From Strix aluco (taxonomy: Eukaryota > Chordata > Aves > Strigiformes > Strigidae), in assembly GCF_031877795.1 (NCBI RefSeq), contig NC_133932.1:90053994-90117993 (forward strand): DNA of 64,000 bases, written 5' to 3'. The position numbers were made by a program, and so were the translations under genes. Positions within the stretch are counted from its first letter, which is position 1. Each line of letters begins with the position of its first letter. Shown here one piece after another: positions 9,337 through 20,096 of this stretch. The notes beneath the pieces are model-generated. The model ran no database searches and was not told the DNA's origin. It was given only the letters and a program-made list of their open reading frames with translations.

Positions 9337-9400
9337 ATCCCGGGGAGGCCAGGCCTGGGCGCAGCACTGCAGGCATGGTCTCACCAGCGCTGAGCAGAGG
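9337..9400 (-). mobile_element. Short CR1 fragment (probable)
   Basis: The segment around GGTCTCACCAGCGCTGAG resembles the CR1 block usually reading GGCCTCACCAGTGCTGAGTA. It lies just upstream of the RhoGAP-like coding start and falls inside the upstream open extension of exon 1. Confidence 0.5.
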
Positions 9401-9579
9401 GGAAGGGAGCAAACACATGCTTTATCTTGTCATTTGCCACAGGCATTCAGCACGGGTTTCTGGGCACCATTTCACCTGGCTTTTTCAGGTTTTTCAGGTC
9501 CCTTGGCATGGACGGTGCTTCAGAGCAAAGCGTCAGCACTTGATGCTGCAAGAGTGAGGCTATAGAGACCAATGAGTTC

Positions 9580-10262
9580 GCCCCTCAGCCTTCTTTTCTC
9601 CAAACTAGTCAAACTCAGACTCCTTAGCTGCTCCTCACAAGGCATGCCTTCCAGTCCCTTCACCGGCTTTCATGCCCTCTTCTGGACACATTTAAGCACC
9701 TCAACATCCTTTTTAAATTGTGGGGCCCAGAGCTGCACACAGAACTCAAGATGAGGCTGCACCAACACTGAATACAGCGGGGTAATCACCTCTTTTAACT
9801 GGCTGGTTATGCTGTGTTTGATGCACTTCAGGACGTTGTTTTCCCTCTTGGCTGCCAGGGCACGCTGTTGACTCATATTGAGCCTGCTGTCGACCAGCAC
9901 CCCCAGATCCCTTTCTGCAGGGCTGCTCTCCAGTCACATCTACCCCAGTTTATACTTATGTCCAGCATTACTCCATCCCAGGTGCAGAATTCGGCATTTG
10001 TTCTTCTTAAATTTCATCCCACTGATGATTGCCAAATGCTCCAATCTATCTAGATTCTCTGAAAGGCTTCTTGTTCCTTGAAAGTCAACAGCACCTCCCA
10101 GTTTAGTATCACCAGTAAATTTACTAGGGATGCTTTCAACTCCTGCATCCAAACCATTAATAAAAATATTAAACATAACTGGCCCTAGAATTGAGCCCTG
10201 AGGAACACTGCTGGTGAGTGGCTGCCAGCTAGATACAGTCCCATTCACTACAGCCCTTTATA
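9580..10262 (-). mobile_element. CR1 LINE fragment (RT C-terminal half)
   Basis: Minus-strand translation from about 10248 gives SSVPQGSILGPVMFNIFING, then a TKLGGAVD block, KNKCRILHLG and, after a frame break, [21 protein letters not shown]. This is the standard order of the CR1 reverse transcriptase and C-terminal region. There are frameshifts and the YADD box is altered, so the copy is inactive. Confidence 0.92.
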
Positions 10263-13200
10263 TGTAAGAAGCTGAACTGTTAGTCATGGCCACCACTATG
10301 AGACTCTGTGCTGCCCGGAGCTGGGCCACTGACAATCTATAGGGAAACATGACCTGTGGAATAGGATCTGTTACTCTACAGGTAACCACAGACTGCTGGA
10401 GTTGATGTCCTTAGTCTATGCCATTGGCTGATGCTGTACAAAGAGGGAAGAGCCAAGGCTTGGTCTGTTGCAAACCACTGTGCTTCTGGGATGTTGTCTT
10501 TGATGACAGTGACTTCTGTGCTGACTGCCAGCATATGCACTGCCATGTTCTGTTACATTTTGAGTTTGATATGGTTTGTGGCTTTCTCTCTGGTATGTTT
10601 TCTCTCCAGTGACAAATTACAGGAGAATTACTTCCTAGGAGCTCAGCAGAGTATCCAATACCTCTCAAATGGGGATTGCTACTGGTGGGGGTCTTCTACC
10701 GAAGAACTGTATTGTGAGCACAGGAGTCTCAAAATGCCCACTTCTGCCCACAAGAAAACCCTCCATCTTACAGAGATTTAATAAGTTATTCTTCATCTAC
10801 ATAGTAGCAAACACAAACTTTGGTTACAAAGCATACCTTCACTCTTACAATTCTTACTAGGCATTTACAATTCCTTTCTCCTACTGTGGGGTTCTATGTG
10901 CTTTGCTTCTGTTTAGTTTTCTTCCTTTTTTTTTTTTTTTTTTTCCTGTTTCTTCTTTTTTGGTAGTTGTTTAATTGTAAAATTTGGGAATTTCCAACCA
11001 AATTCAACCACTATGGCAGTAGGGCTATCCTAGGGATGAATACGCCAAATTTAAAGACTCCTGTAGGCTGCAGTTCCATTGGCTGCACCAGAACTATGCT
11101 AAGGTATAAACTTGTGGATTTGTGAACATGGGCATCCTGCAGTGTCAGCGCAGGAATATATGCTCAAAATGTAATACATTCAGTAGCATATCCAGAATAC
11201 AGTATAAGTAATATCCTCCCTATCTTATTTTGATGCCAAGCAAAATAATTCTATTTGTGGAGTTTTCCTGAGTTAATGCCTTTGGGACCTGAAGTTCAAA
11301 CCTAGTCAATAGGATCTATAAGATTAATTTCATATACAAATAAACATTATCAATAATCTGACCACCCACAAGCAGTTCTGCAAAGAACATACTTCAGGAA
11401 GAGATTTGAAGGAAGACATATGATATTACTCAAAAGACAGACGTTGGCATGAAAGAAAATAAGAAAAAAAGCTAGTTCCATTTAAATCTATCACAAAAGC
11501 TCCTTACACTTCTGTGAGGTCAAAACTTGCTGTTTAAGCTTCCATTCATTTACTGAGGCTGTAATTTATCTCTCAGGGAGTAGCAAAAGAACCAAAGCTT
11601 GAAGAGTAAATGCAGTATTTAACTATGCTTATCCAAGAGGACAAGACCAAGACCATCATGGCACACACTCCTTGCACATGTCCACTTTTGGAAAAATCAA
11701 TCCATAGATATCTTGGGTCCTGCTCTCACAAATCCCACACAGAAGCCAGTTTAGGCAAAACCAAAGGCATGAGTGAGTCTTTCTTCAGTACCACAAAGCC
11801 ATTACACAGATTATACACTTTAATTTTATTCCAGGAGTTCTTAAAAAAGATTCATACAAGTCCTGCTACAGGAAAGCAATGCGACTCTCCTATATCAACA
11901 GATTAAGTAGTAGAAATTATTATCAGTAGAAAGTGCGACAAGGCACTTCTGTTGACTTTCTCTAGAAAGTCAGGAAAATCTAAGTGGAATGAGCAATTGT
12001 AACAGCTGAGAAATACAAGAAATTATGTCAGAGGTGAGATATAAGAAGTTCTAACAATTACTATTAAAAAGTTGGGAGAGAATTTATGTATCCTTTGTGT
12101 CCTTAAAATAATGTTTTTAATACAAATACATCTGTAAACTACTGAGTAGATATATGATCTGAAGTTAGAATACAAATATGCTTAAAGACACTTTCTAATA
12201 TTAGACTGAAGTGAATCAAGCTTTACTACTCTATTTGGATTATGATAAGCTTCACCCTCCTCAGTAGCTGCAGAATAAAATGTAAAAATTCTCTGTAAAA
12301 GGTGTTAAATATGTTAAAATACTATACGACACATTCACAAAGTTATGAACAGATTTTTTGCTTGAGAAGAATTGATGAAAATATCCATTCTTAATTTTCT
12401 CTTAATTAAATCTTATTCAAAAAATCTTAAAAAAAAAAAAAGAAGCAAAGAAGTATTCTACAAGACTTTCTCTAAAAATAGATTTAGTGATTTTCCTTAG
12501 TGAAATAATCAAAGTTGTCTCTACAGGATTACCAAGAAGAAACAATGTCTGTGCTCCCTCTTCTGGCTTTGCAGCGGCATTGACCTAAGCAAATCCTAAC
12601 CTTGCTGACATTAGGGCTGAGGCCTGTGCACGACAGAAAGAACAAAAAAAGTAAAGCACTGTACTGTTTCAGCTTCCTTAAAGAGAAAAATTAAAAATTG
12701 TTTCAAATGGAAATTAAAATGGTTAAAAAATTATTCTCTTTCAAAACTTCCTGAAAGTTTTTTCCAAGATCTGACAGTTGAAAAATATAAAAATGCCTTG
12801 CACAATGGACGACAGCGCTTCTCCAGTATTTGTAATACTGCAGTAATTTTTAATAATCCAATCAGTTATAAAAATCCTGATCTGTGCGGTGGTCAACCTG
12901 AAAACTTTAAAATAATAGTTTATCTAATTAACTATTCACAAAGAAGATTTAAATAACCTTTTTAATGCTAAAATTAGATCCTTTTTAACTGTCTAATTGT
13001 GAAGCAAATAACTCCCCCCAAAAAAACAGTAACAGAAATAAAAAATAGATAGCCTCATCCTCTCAGGAGCAATTTATTTGTGTATTTCTGTAGGAAGAAC
13101 TCATACAACCAAGACTTCCCAGCTTCACCATATGTGATTCTGTATACAGTAGTCTATTGTGAAGAAGGATAGTGTAAACAGTACAGCTTTCACGTCAAAT

Positions 13201-14827
13201 ATGAGAGAAGGTATCCTTTAAAATTCTTTGACAGTGTTTCTAATATATTCAACATGGAGCTCTTACATCTCTAGTATGAAGCCATCTTTAACGACGGCTG
13301 GCGTTCAGTTTTAACTGAAAAGGCTATTTATTTATAATTAAAACTAAACTAGTAGTTTCAAGATAAATGGATAAAGTACATTCTGTCACTTGTGATTATT
13401 CTTTTCATTTATTACACGTTTGATTACGATCTTAGCTGAACCATCTCAGAGGCAAAGGAGGTTCATACTGTGGCTCAGGAATGTTTTACGTCCAGCGTGG
13501 TCTACCCTGCACAAACGCTGGCTCAGAAAAAGAATTTTTCTCTACGCTTGTTCAATTTAACAGGAAGGTGGGCTGGGCATGAGGGGCAGCACGAAGGGCA
13601 AAATCAAGATCCTGCTTGCATCCTCCTATGGTTTCTGTATGACTAACATCTGAAATGGAAAGGGTACAGCGTCTTCTATTTCTGCATAGGATTTGCATAG
13701 CAAAATACATGATACAGTGCCAATTCAGCCACTCCAGGAGTCAACAGTCCATGTGCTATACAATGTGGCCCAAAACTGTAGGCTTATGGCCAAAAACGGG
13801 GCAGAGCATTAGCTGCTCTGTAAGACGCACAGTAGACAGGAGCATGGAAATAACATTTGGGATGCACCTACTTAATTACTAGGAAGTCAGCCTCTCTTCC
13901 CTAGAAGTAAATCCCTCACACAAATCATGTGCTTCATGGTACAAAAGATGAGACTGCAGCACCACCATCAGTATCACAGCTGCCTCCAGCCTGGCCCAGG
14001 ATCATGGAGCCACCGTGTTCCTGCAAGGCACTGGGGCCTTGTGGCCGTCTCCGCCACAGCAGTTTGCCTGAGGGAATTGGGGAATGTGGGCAGCCGCTTA
14101 CTCCACGTGCAGGCACAAATCCAGGTGTGGCTCTGCCCTGTAATCGTTTGCTCACACAGACCGGAATGCCACAGTTGGTACTTGCTGACTGCACTAATAA
14201 GATTTCTGGAAGATGAAGCTCTGCTGATTGGTGTCATAGGGGCAGAATTAGGAGCTACGTCTTTCCTTTCCTGCTCCACCGCATTTTGGGAAGAAGAGGA
14301 GGTATTAATTACACCCTGGGCCCTTTCCCAGTCATCCTTCCCACAGGCACAAGCAGGGGCCCAGCTTAATTTTGCTGCCATTGGCAAAGTGGAGCAATCC
14401 TGTCCCTGCGTTAGTACAAGCTAATGAGCAAGTACACAAGTTGTCCCTGCGTTAGTACGAGCTAATGAGGTTCCACAACATGAGCGTCTTGTATTACAAA
14501 ACTGACCCATCTTATTTTTTAAAACACAAGACCATCTAGAGATACACAATATAGACTTAGCATAATGTGACTTCAGAAGTGTGATGTATCTTGTTAAATA
14601 TCCACTACTGGTAATGTCTCTATTTAAACAATAATAAAAACCATAGAGTCTGTATATTTGACTTTTGACTAACAACTGGTTCTGACCTTGGCTTTCAAGA
14701 AAACCTGTTAAACAACTGTTATGTCAGTTCAAAAATGCAATGCTCAATTCTGTGACTTGCAATCTCAGGCTAAATGATACATGCACCAGCTATAAATACT
14801 TCAAACGCCTGTGGCTTTGGGACACTG
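10263..14827. other. Intergenic, AT-rich, no gene recognised
   Basis: Contains poly-T at about 10926-10944, poly-A at 12430-12441 and a 41-bp-period tandem duplication at 14401-14469. The longest open frames (plus 13927-14424 and the overlapping minus 13974-14387) have no recognisable domain or exon signals. They sit in a locally GC-richer patch, which could be an old repeat. Confidence 0.5.
14401..14469 (+). repeat. Two-copy tandem repeat, 41-bp period
   Basis: The 28-nt block that starts TGTCCCTGCGTTAGTAC occurs at 14401-14428 and again at 14442-14469 with one substitution, separated by 13 nt. It is a recent local duplication. Confidence 0.9.
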
Positions 14828-14930
14828 TCAAAAGCCTTTCATAGAACTATGGGATGGTTGAGGTTGGAAGGGACCTGTGGAGGTCATCTGGTCAAGCAGG
14901 GCCATGTAGAGCCCTTTTCTCCAGCTGTAT
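14828..14930 (-). mobile_element. CR1 LINE 3' tail fragment
   Basis: The plus strand shows TCATAGAACTATGGGATGG, then GGTTGGAAGGGACCT and GGTCATCTGGTC. This is the reverse complement of the CR1 3' end, so the element points left. Only about 100 bp of the 3' end is recognisable. Confidence 0.88.
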
Positions 14931-17900
14931 CACCTATCTTCTTCCAGCAGCAACAGAAAGCAGGAGAGATACACAATCCCACAGCTTAAGGTCTGTTGCA
15001 TAGAAAGACCATGGTCACGGAAAGTCTTCTAGTGTCCACAGCATATTTCATGATTAAATTTTTGTGGTTTCAAGATTAGAGGCAGACATTCAGATCTTAA
15101 AGACCATCTGCTCTAAGAGCTTTTACAGGCCCCAGTTTTTAAGTAGCGATGGCTCAGTTTGATTCAATTCACTATGCGGGAATTAACAGTAAAAAAGCAA
15201 AGACCTAAACATTCATATAAACATTGATCTTTTTGAGGCACAGTCAAGTAAGAGCAATATGAAGCTGACCTGTTGCTCTGTTGAAGCACTTATAGGTGTA
15301 TTGACAGGGAAAGGCAGAAGTGCCTCAGCTTTCAGATGCTCGGGAATTGATAGACATTTGCTATTTGTGAAGAAGAGAAGGGGAAGTCTGAAGACTGGAT
15401 CCGTTCTGTGACATTGTCATCAAAACTCATACTGATGACTCCTGAGATGAAACTCACTATAGAGTAGACAAGAAGTATCAGGAGGAATATCATTTGACCC
15501 TTCTACACAGAGCAAAGGCAATATATCTACATATGTACAGATGTACATCTATACATATCTAAACAGCAACTAACAGCAAAACCCAGAACTCAGTGAAAGC
15601 AGAAACTAAAAATCTGAACAACATACAAAAATGTTTTTGTTCCATCAAGCCATCCTGATGCCATCCAGTTTCATCCGCTCTGCTGTTTTATCCCATGCGT
15701 TGATGCTAGGGGCCATGGTATGCTGCAAGGACGTGGAATCCTTGATCTACATCCACTCAGGTACATCTGAGTCCTGTAATGCTTAAATACTTTTGCTGGG
15801 AGACACTAAGGGCCCCAAGTCTGGAACTGGTGGATTACATCCGCTACACAAAACCAGAATCACATTTAACATTAGTAGAAAACGTACAATGGGAGACGAA
15901 TGTTTAAATCCAATTGCAAATGCAATTGTGCTTTCCTAAACAAAAAGATGAAGCATTAGAAGGATAGATTGAAGAATTTCATAATGCCATAGACCAGTCT
16001 GGCAGCTTCAAAAAGATTAAACACACTTAAAACAAAAACAAAAACCAAAAAACAAACACAAACGAATAAAAAAGAAGAATAATTAACCTTTTTTCTGTAT
16101 GACATAAACGCTGACTGATGAAGGTAGGATAGGTTCGGCAAAAAGATGGATGTACCCAAAAGTTTTTCTCTTCTACAACTACTTTTTGTATTAAAAAATT
16201 AAAAAATTAAAGGGACAAATCTGAGTTAAAAAGAGATCTATGGACATTTAAGAAAATATCAGCTTTCAATGAAAAATCTTTAAATTGCAAGTTTACACAT
16301 TGATAAAGATTGTTTATGAGCACAAGTCCAATGGCTGTGAAGAGGAATCAGTGGGAATAAAATCTCAGAAATCTCAAGAAGGATTCATATCTCTGTCTTG
16401 GCTGGCAACATTCAGCTCTCACGTAAGTAGGTGAAACAATAAAAATGTGAATAAATACAACCCATTATTTTTAAACGTCAAAGATCACTAAATTGAGTTA
16501 GATAAGACTACGGCAAACTAAGCACACACCAAACCTATGAACTTTGGGAGTTATACATGAAAACATCTATCCTACTCTGAAGAACTTAACAAAGATTTTA
16601 TAGGAATCTGTAATTCTGATGCATGAATAAATAAAGGAATTAGAGTTGTATTACCTTATTAATATAACAATTTATATTTTAAGATTATTGATGTTAAAAT
16701 GCACTTTTTATATTAATCCACATAAAATATATGTCTGTTTTTGTATTTTTGAGATTTCTGTTATTTAGATCCTATTAAATATTTGGTATCCATAGACCAT
16801 ATACATGATACAGAACATGATTTAGCAACAGGAGCTGATTATTTAAATGAAGGTGTTAAACTGTTGAAACCTAGGAGAACATGTTCAATTCTTCTTTAGC
16901 CGCTCTCCAAGCTTTTCAGAGATTCATTTTTTTCCTTGCTATTTTCTTTGGGGTTTTAATTGTACAGGTAGGGATGAAATTTAGGGTATGTTTTTTTTTC
17001 CCTTGGACAGTTCGTGAATTTTAGATTGAAAAGCTACAAGAGAAATAGAAACTTATTTCTTTCATGGAAAAATGACATTGTAGAAGTTAATAATTACTTT
17101 GACCCTTTGCACAGATTCTCTATTATGTTGCATTAAATGAAACATGATCTTCAGGGGTTTTTTCAGTTTAAGTACAGATTTCACATTTGACTAAAGTTTA
17201 AGTAAAGGCTATTGCTTATTTTATGTTTTTTAAATCGAACCTAAATAGGAACAACCTTATGTATAGAAGCCACTGGTTTCCTCAGATCTAATAAATAGTT
17301 TTACTTTGTACTCCTCTAATTCCTGCTGTGAAACGAAATGAAAATTGCCTTAAAGATGCCACGGAACATTGCGGTCACTTCTGAAGACATGGGGTCTAAA
17401 TCTTTATAAGGCCTTGAATTTCAAGTCTGCAAACCCTAGAACTGGCAATGTCAGCAGCTTGTATGTATGTATGTATGTATGTATGTATCTATCTATCTAT
17501 CTATCTATCATCTATCTATTTAAGTTACCCTGAATATTGCCACAGAACTGTTGTAACAGCATAATTCTATCAACACAGTAATGTTCAAAAATTACCACAT
17601 GCAGACAAGTCTTATCCAACGCATAAAATGTATTTATGAAATCCTTTTGCTGATCACAAATTTCATTTACTTAGAGCACTCTGCTTCTGAATGGCTGGAA
17701 AGCAGTTTTGAAAATGGAATGTCAAACACAGAGAAGTTGCTACCGTGGTTATATCCATACATTTTATGTGGGGAAGCCTTAGAGGCTGTGTTTTCTCGGT
17801 GGCCGTTGTATATTCAAGGATCAAAGGTAGTTACAAAGATGAAAGTGCAGTGGGCTGACACAGTGCTTGCCTGAATTACTTCCACTAGACACTGGCTTTT

Positions 17901-19430
17901 GCAAAGGATTTAGGGCCAGATCCAAAACCAAATTTAGATTCTTATCACAATGCTGAATTTCTGTGTGCCATTCCCTTCAAAGACCCATCAGAATCCCAAG
18001 CTTAGTGACCCTTTTTACATGTTCAGGGGGAGTTAACTTACAAGTTGGTGACTGTGAGCCAAGGACTTTTTAGGTGTCTACAGAATAGTCTCCAGAGAAT
18101 TTCAGGCTCTGGGGCTCTGGTGATTTTCTGTCTACTGAGTGGATGCGCTGTTCACTCTCCAGTATGCAAGGAAACCGAAGTATATCTTGTAATTGGGAAG
18201 TCCTTACTGAAGTAAGTACCTACTAAGCTGGCAGTTTATGTGGTTGGCTTGCTGCACTTTCCAGTTTCCAACAAAATTTCAAGGATGATAATAAAGCCTC
18301 AAATAACCGAGGCATCCTTAGCGTCCTCCAGTTCTTATTTAGGTGTCTCAGATACTGGATTTCTTGGCAGTCTCTCTGCTGAGGTCGTGTTTCTCAGTGG
18401 CATGCAAAATTGTAAATAAGGGTCATAATCGCCAATAACCCTTGCTCTGTTACAGATATAGCAAAGTAAAGTTGAGCGTTTCCAAACAGAAGTACCAGCG
18501 GTCCGTGGTGGGTTCCCAAGGGCAGGATGAAGCGGGAGACAGACCTTGAAGGAGTTCCCATGCCAGGGGAACATGCAGGCATCCTATCTTATATCTGAAC
18601 AGGTCTTCTTGCCTTCGTCCCTGCTCTCTAGGGCTCCCTCTGCTGTTATCCCAACTCTGTGTTACAAGGGTAGGACTTCAGGATGCTCATAAATTGACAG
18701 GTCAGCCGAGATCATGATTGCTGTCTAATCTCAGTCAATTACCTGAAGTTCCTCTGTATCTGAGAAAACCAGGCAGGCAGCTTGAGAGTCATCCACTCTG
18801 CCCCAAGAAAGAGCAGTTTCCTTGAAATACTTGCCTTTGTTCATCAACCGTGCAAAACGCCTCACTCAGGAGCTCAGGTGAGATGCCCATCTTCGGAAGC
18901 CCAAACTGACTGAGGTACATTCACCATGGACATTTTCTTTCAGCGCTCGGTTAACCCAGGGTACCGGTGAAAGCAGTGGCATATGTTAACTTTTCGTGGG
19001 AAGGCCCTACACTGGTGGGCACTGGTTTTTGGGGGACCAGTCCATGCACTCCCAGCACCGTTGCCTCTGGCGGTGACCGAGCAGCTGGGTGGGCTCAGCT
19101 CCTCCATCAGGTCCCCCCTGCGGGGCCTGAACTGGCCAGGGAACCCCCACGTGCAGGTCGGTGTCGATGCCCACTGGCCCACAGCACTGCCCCATCTCAC
19201 CCCACGTCGGGCTGACGGCAGGAAGACGTGGGACTTTGCTGCCAACTCTCATGTTTTCAGAGAATTTTTTTTACTCCGACCTTTCTAAAAAAAAAAAAAA
19301 AAGTGTTTATTTTTTCTGTCAGCTGCAAACGTTTATAGGAGTTAATGCCACGGGAGAGGGAGTACTCGTTGTACCTTTCTGCGTCTCCAGGGCTCACTTC
19401 CTTAGCAAAGCACTCTCCCCACTACCCGGG
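14931..19430. other. Intergenic, upstream of RBM26
   Basis: Mostly AT-rich single-copy-looking DNA with a (TATG)n(TATC)n microsatellite at 17460-17520. From about 18,900 the GC content rises toward the CpG island, and a poly-A run lies at 19287-19302. I found no exon or RNA gene I could support. Confidence 0.5.
17460..17520 (+). repeat. (TATG)n-(TATC)n compound microsatellite
   Basis: About six GTAT units switch to ATCT units, followed by an interrupted TCATCTATC tail. The switch corresponds to a G-to-C change that spread within a tetranucleotide array. Confidence 0.95.
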
Positions 19431-19558
19431 AGACCACTCTCTCCTCACGGGAGGGCGACAACCGGCCGCTCTCACCCGCGCCGAGCCGCCTCGGCCCGGC
19501 CCGGCCCGGCCCGGCCCGGCCTGGCTCCGCCTCCCGGCAGCCCCTGCGCGCCGCCTCT

Positions 19559-19586
19559 CCTCGCGAGACTCCTTATTCTCGCGACG
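19559..19586. promoter_or_regulatory. Two TCTCGCGAGA-like elements
   Basis: CCTCGCGAGA (19559-19568) matches the palindromic element at 9 of 10 positions, and TCTCGCGACG (19577-19586) at 8 of 10. The element drives TATA-less CpG-island promoters and is bound by BANP (established knowledge). Function here is inferred from sequence and position. Confidence 0.55.
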
Positions 19587-19593
19587 TCGGGGC

Positions 19594-19604
19594 GCCGCCA
19601 TCTT
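19594..19604 (-). promoter_or_regulatory. YY1-type site
   Basis: GCCGCCATCTT is the reverse complement of the YY1 core AAGATGGCGGC. Such sites commonly lie close to transcription starts of TATA-less genes. Confidence 0.6.
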
Positions 19605-20025
19605 ACCTGCTCGCTCGCTCGCTCCGTCTGGCTCTGCGGCTAAGGGGAGAGGGGGGGGCGGTGCATTTCGGAGCCGCGTTGGGGGCCCGTCGCTCGTTGG
19701 GCCCGTCGGCCGCGCTGCCCTCCGCTCGCCGCTGAGGCGGGGGAGGGGGGGGAACTGCGGAGCGGCCGGACCGCGCTCCCCGGCCAAGGACCAGCGAGAG
19801 CGGGGCCCGTAGGGAGCAGCCGCTGCTCGGCTGGTTCCGCCCCCTTCGTGGCGCTGGGCCTCCGGCCCCTGCCAGGCGGCCTCTGCCGAACCGGGAGGCG
19901 GCCGCGGCCTCGGCGGGAGGGAGTAGGCGCGGCGGGAGCCGGGGTCCCGGCCGGCGGGGCGGCGCGGACCCCGCCGCCGTTGTTGCTGCTGCTGCCGGGG
20001 AGGCGGGGGGACCGGGCCGCTCTGG

Positions 20026-20096
20026 ATGGTGGTTAAAATGATCATAGAAAACTTCGAGGCGCTGAAATCCTGGCTCAGCAAAACCTTGGAGCCCAT
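20026..20096 (+). CDS. RBM26: RBM26 exon 1 (coding part)
   Basis: 71 nt encoding [20 protein letters not shown] and LEP. The donor is CCCAT|gtgagt. The split codon AT+A gives Ile24, as in mammals. Confidence 0.96.

Noticed and set aside
13927-14424. 165-codon plus-strand frame and overlapping 137-codon minus-strand frame
   Set aside because: Neither has a recognisable domain, conserved motif or exon context. Two overlapping frames of this size are expected by chance in a GC-richer patch.
17460-17520. Possible CRISPR-like or regulatory tandem array
   Set aside because: It is a plain tetranucleotide microsatellite without spacers.
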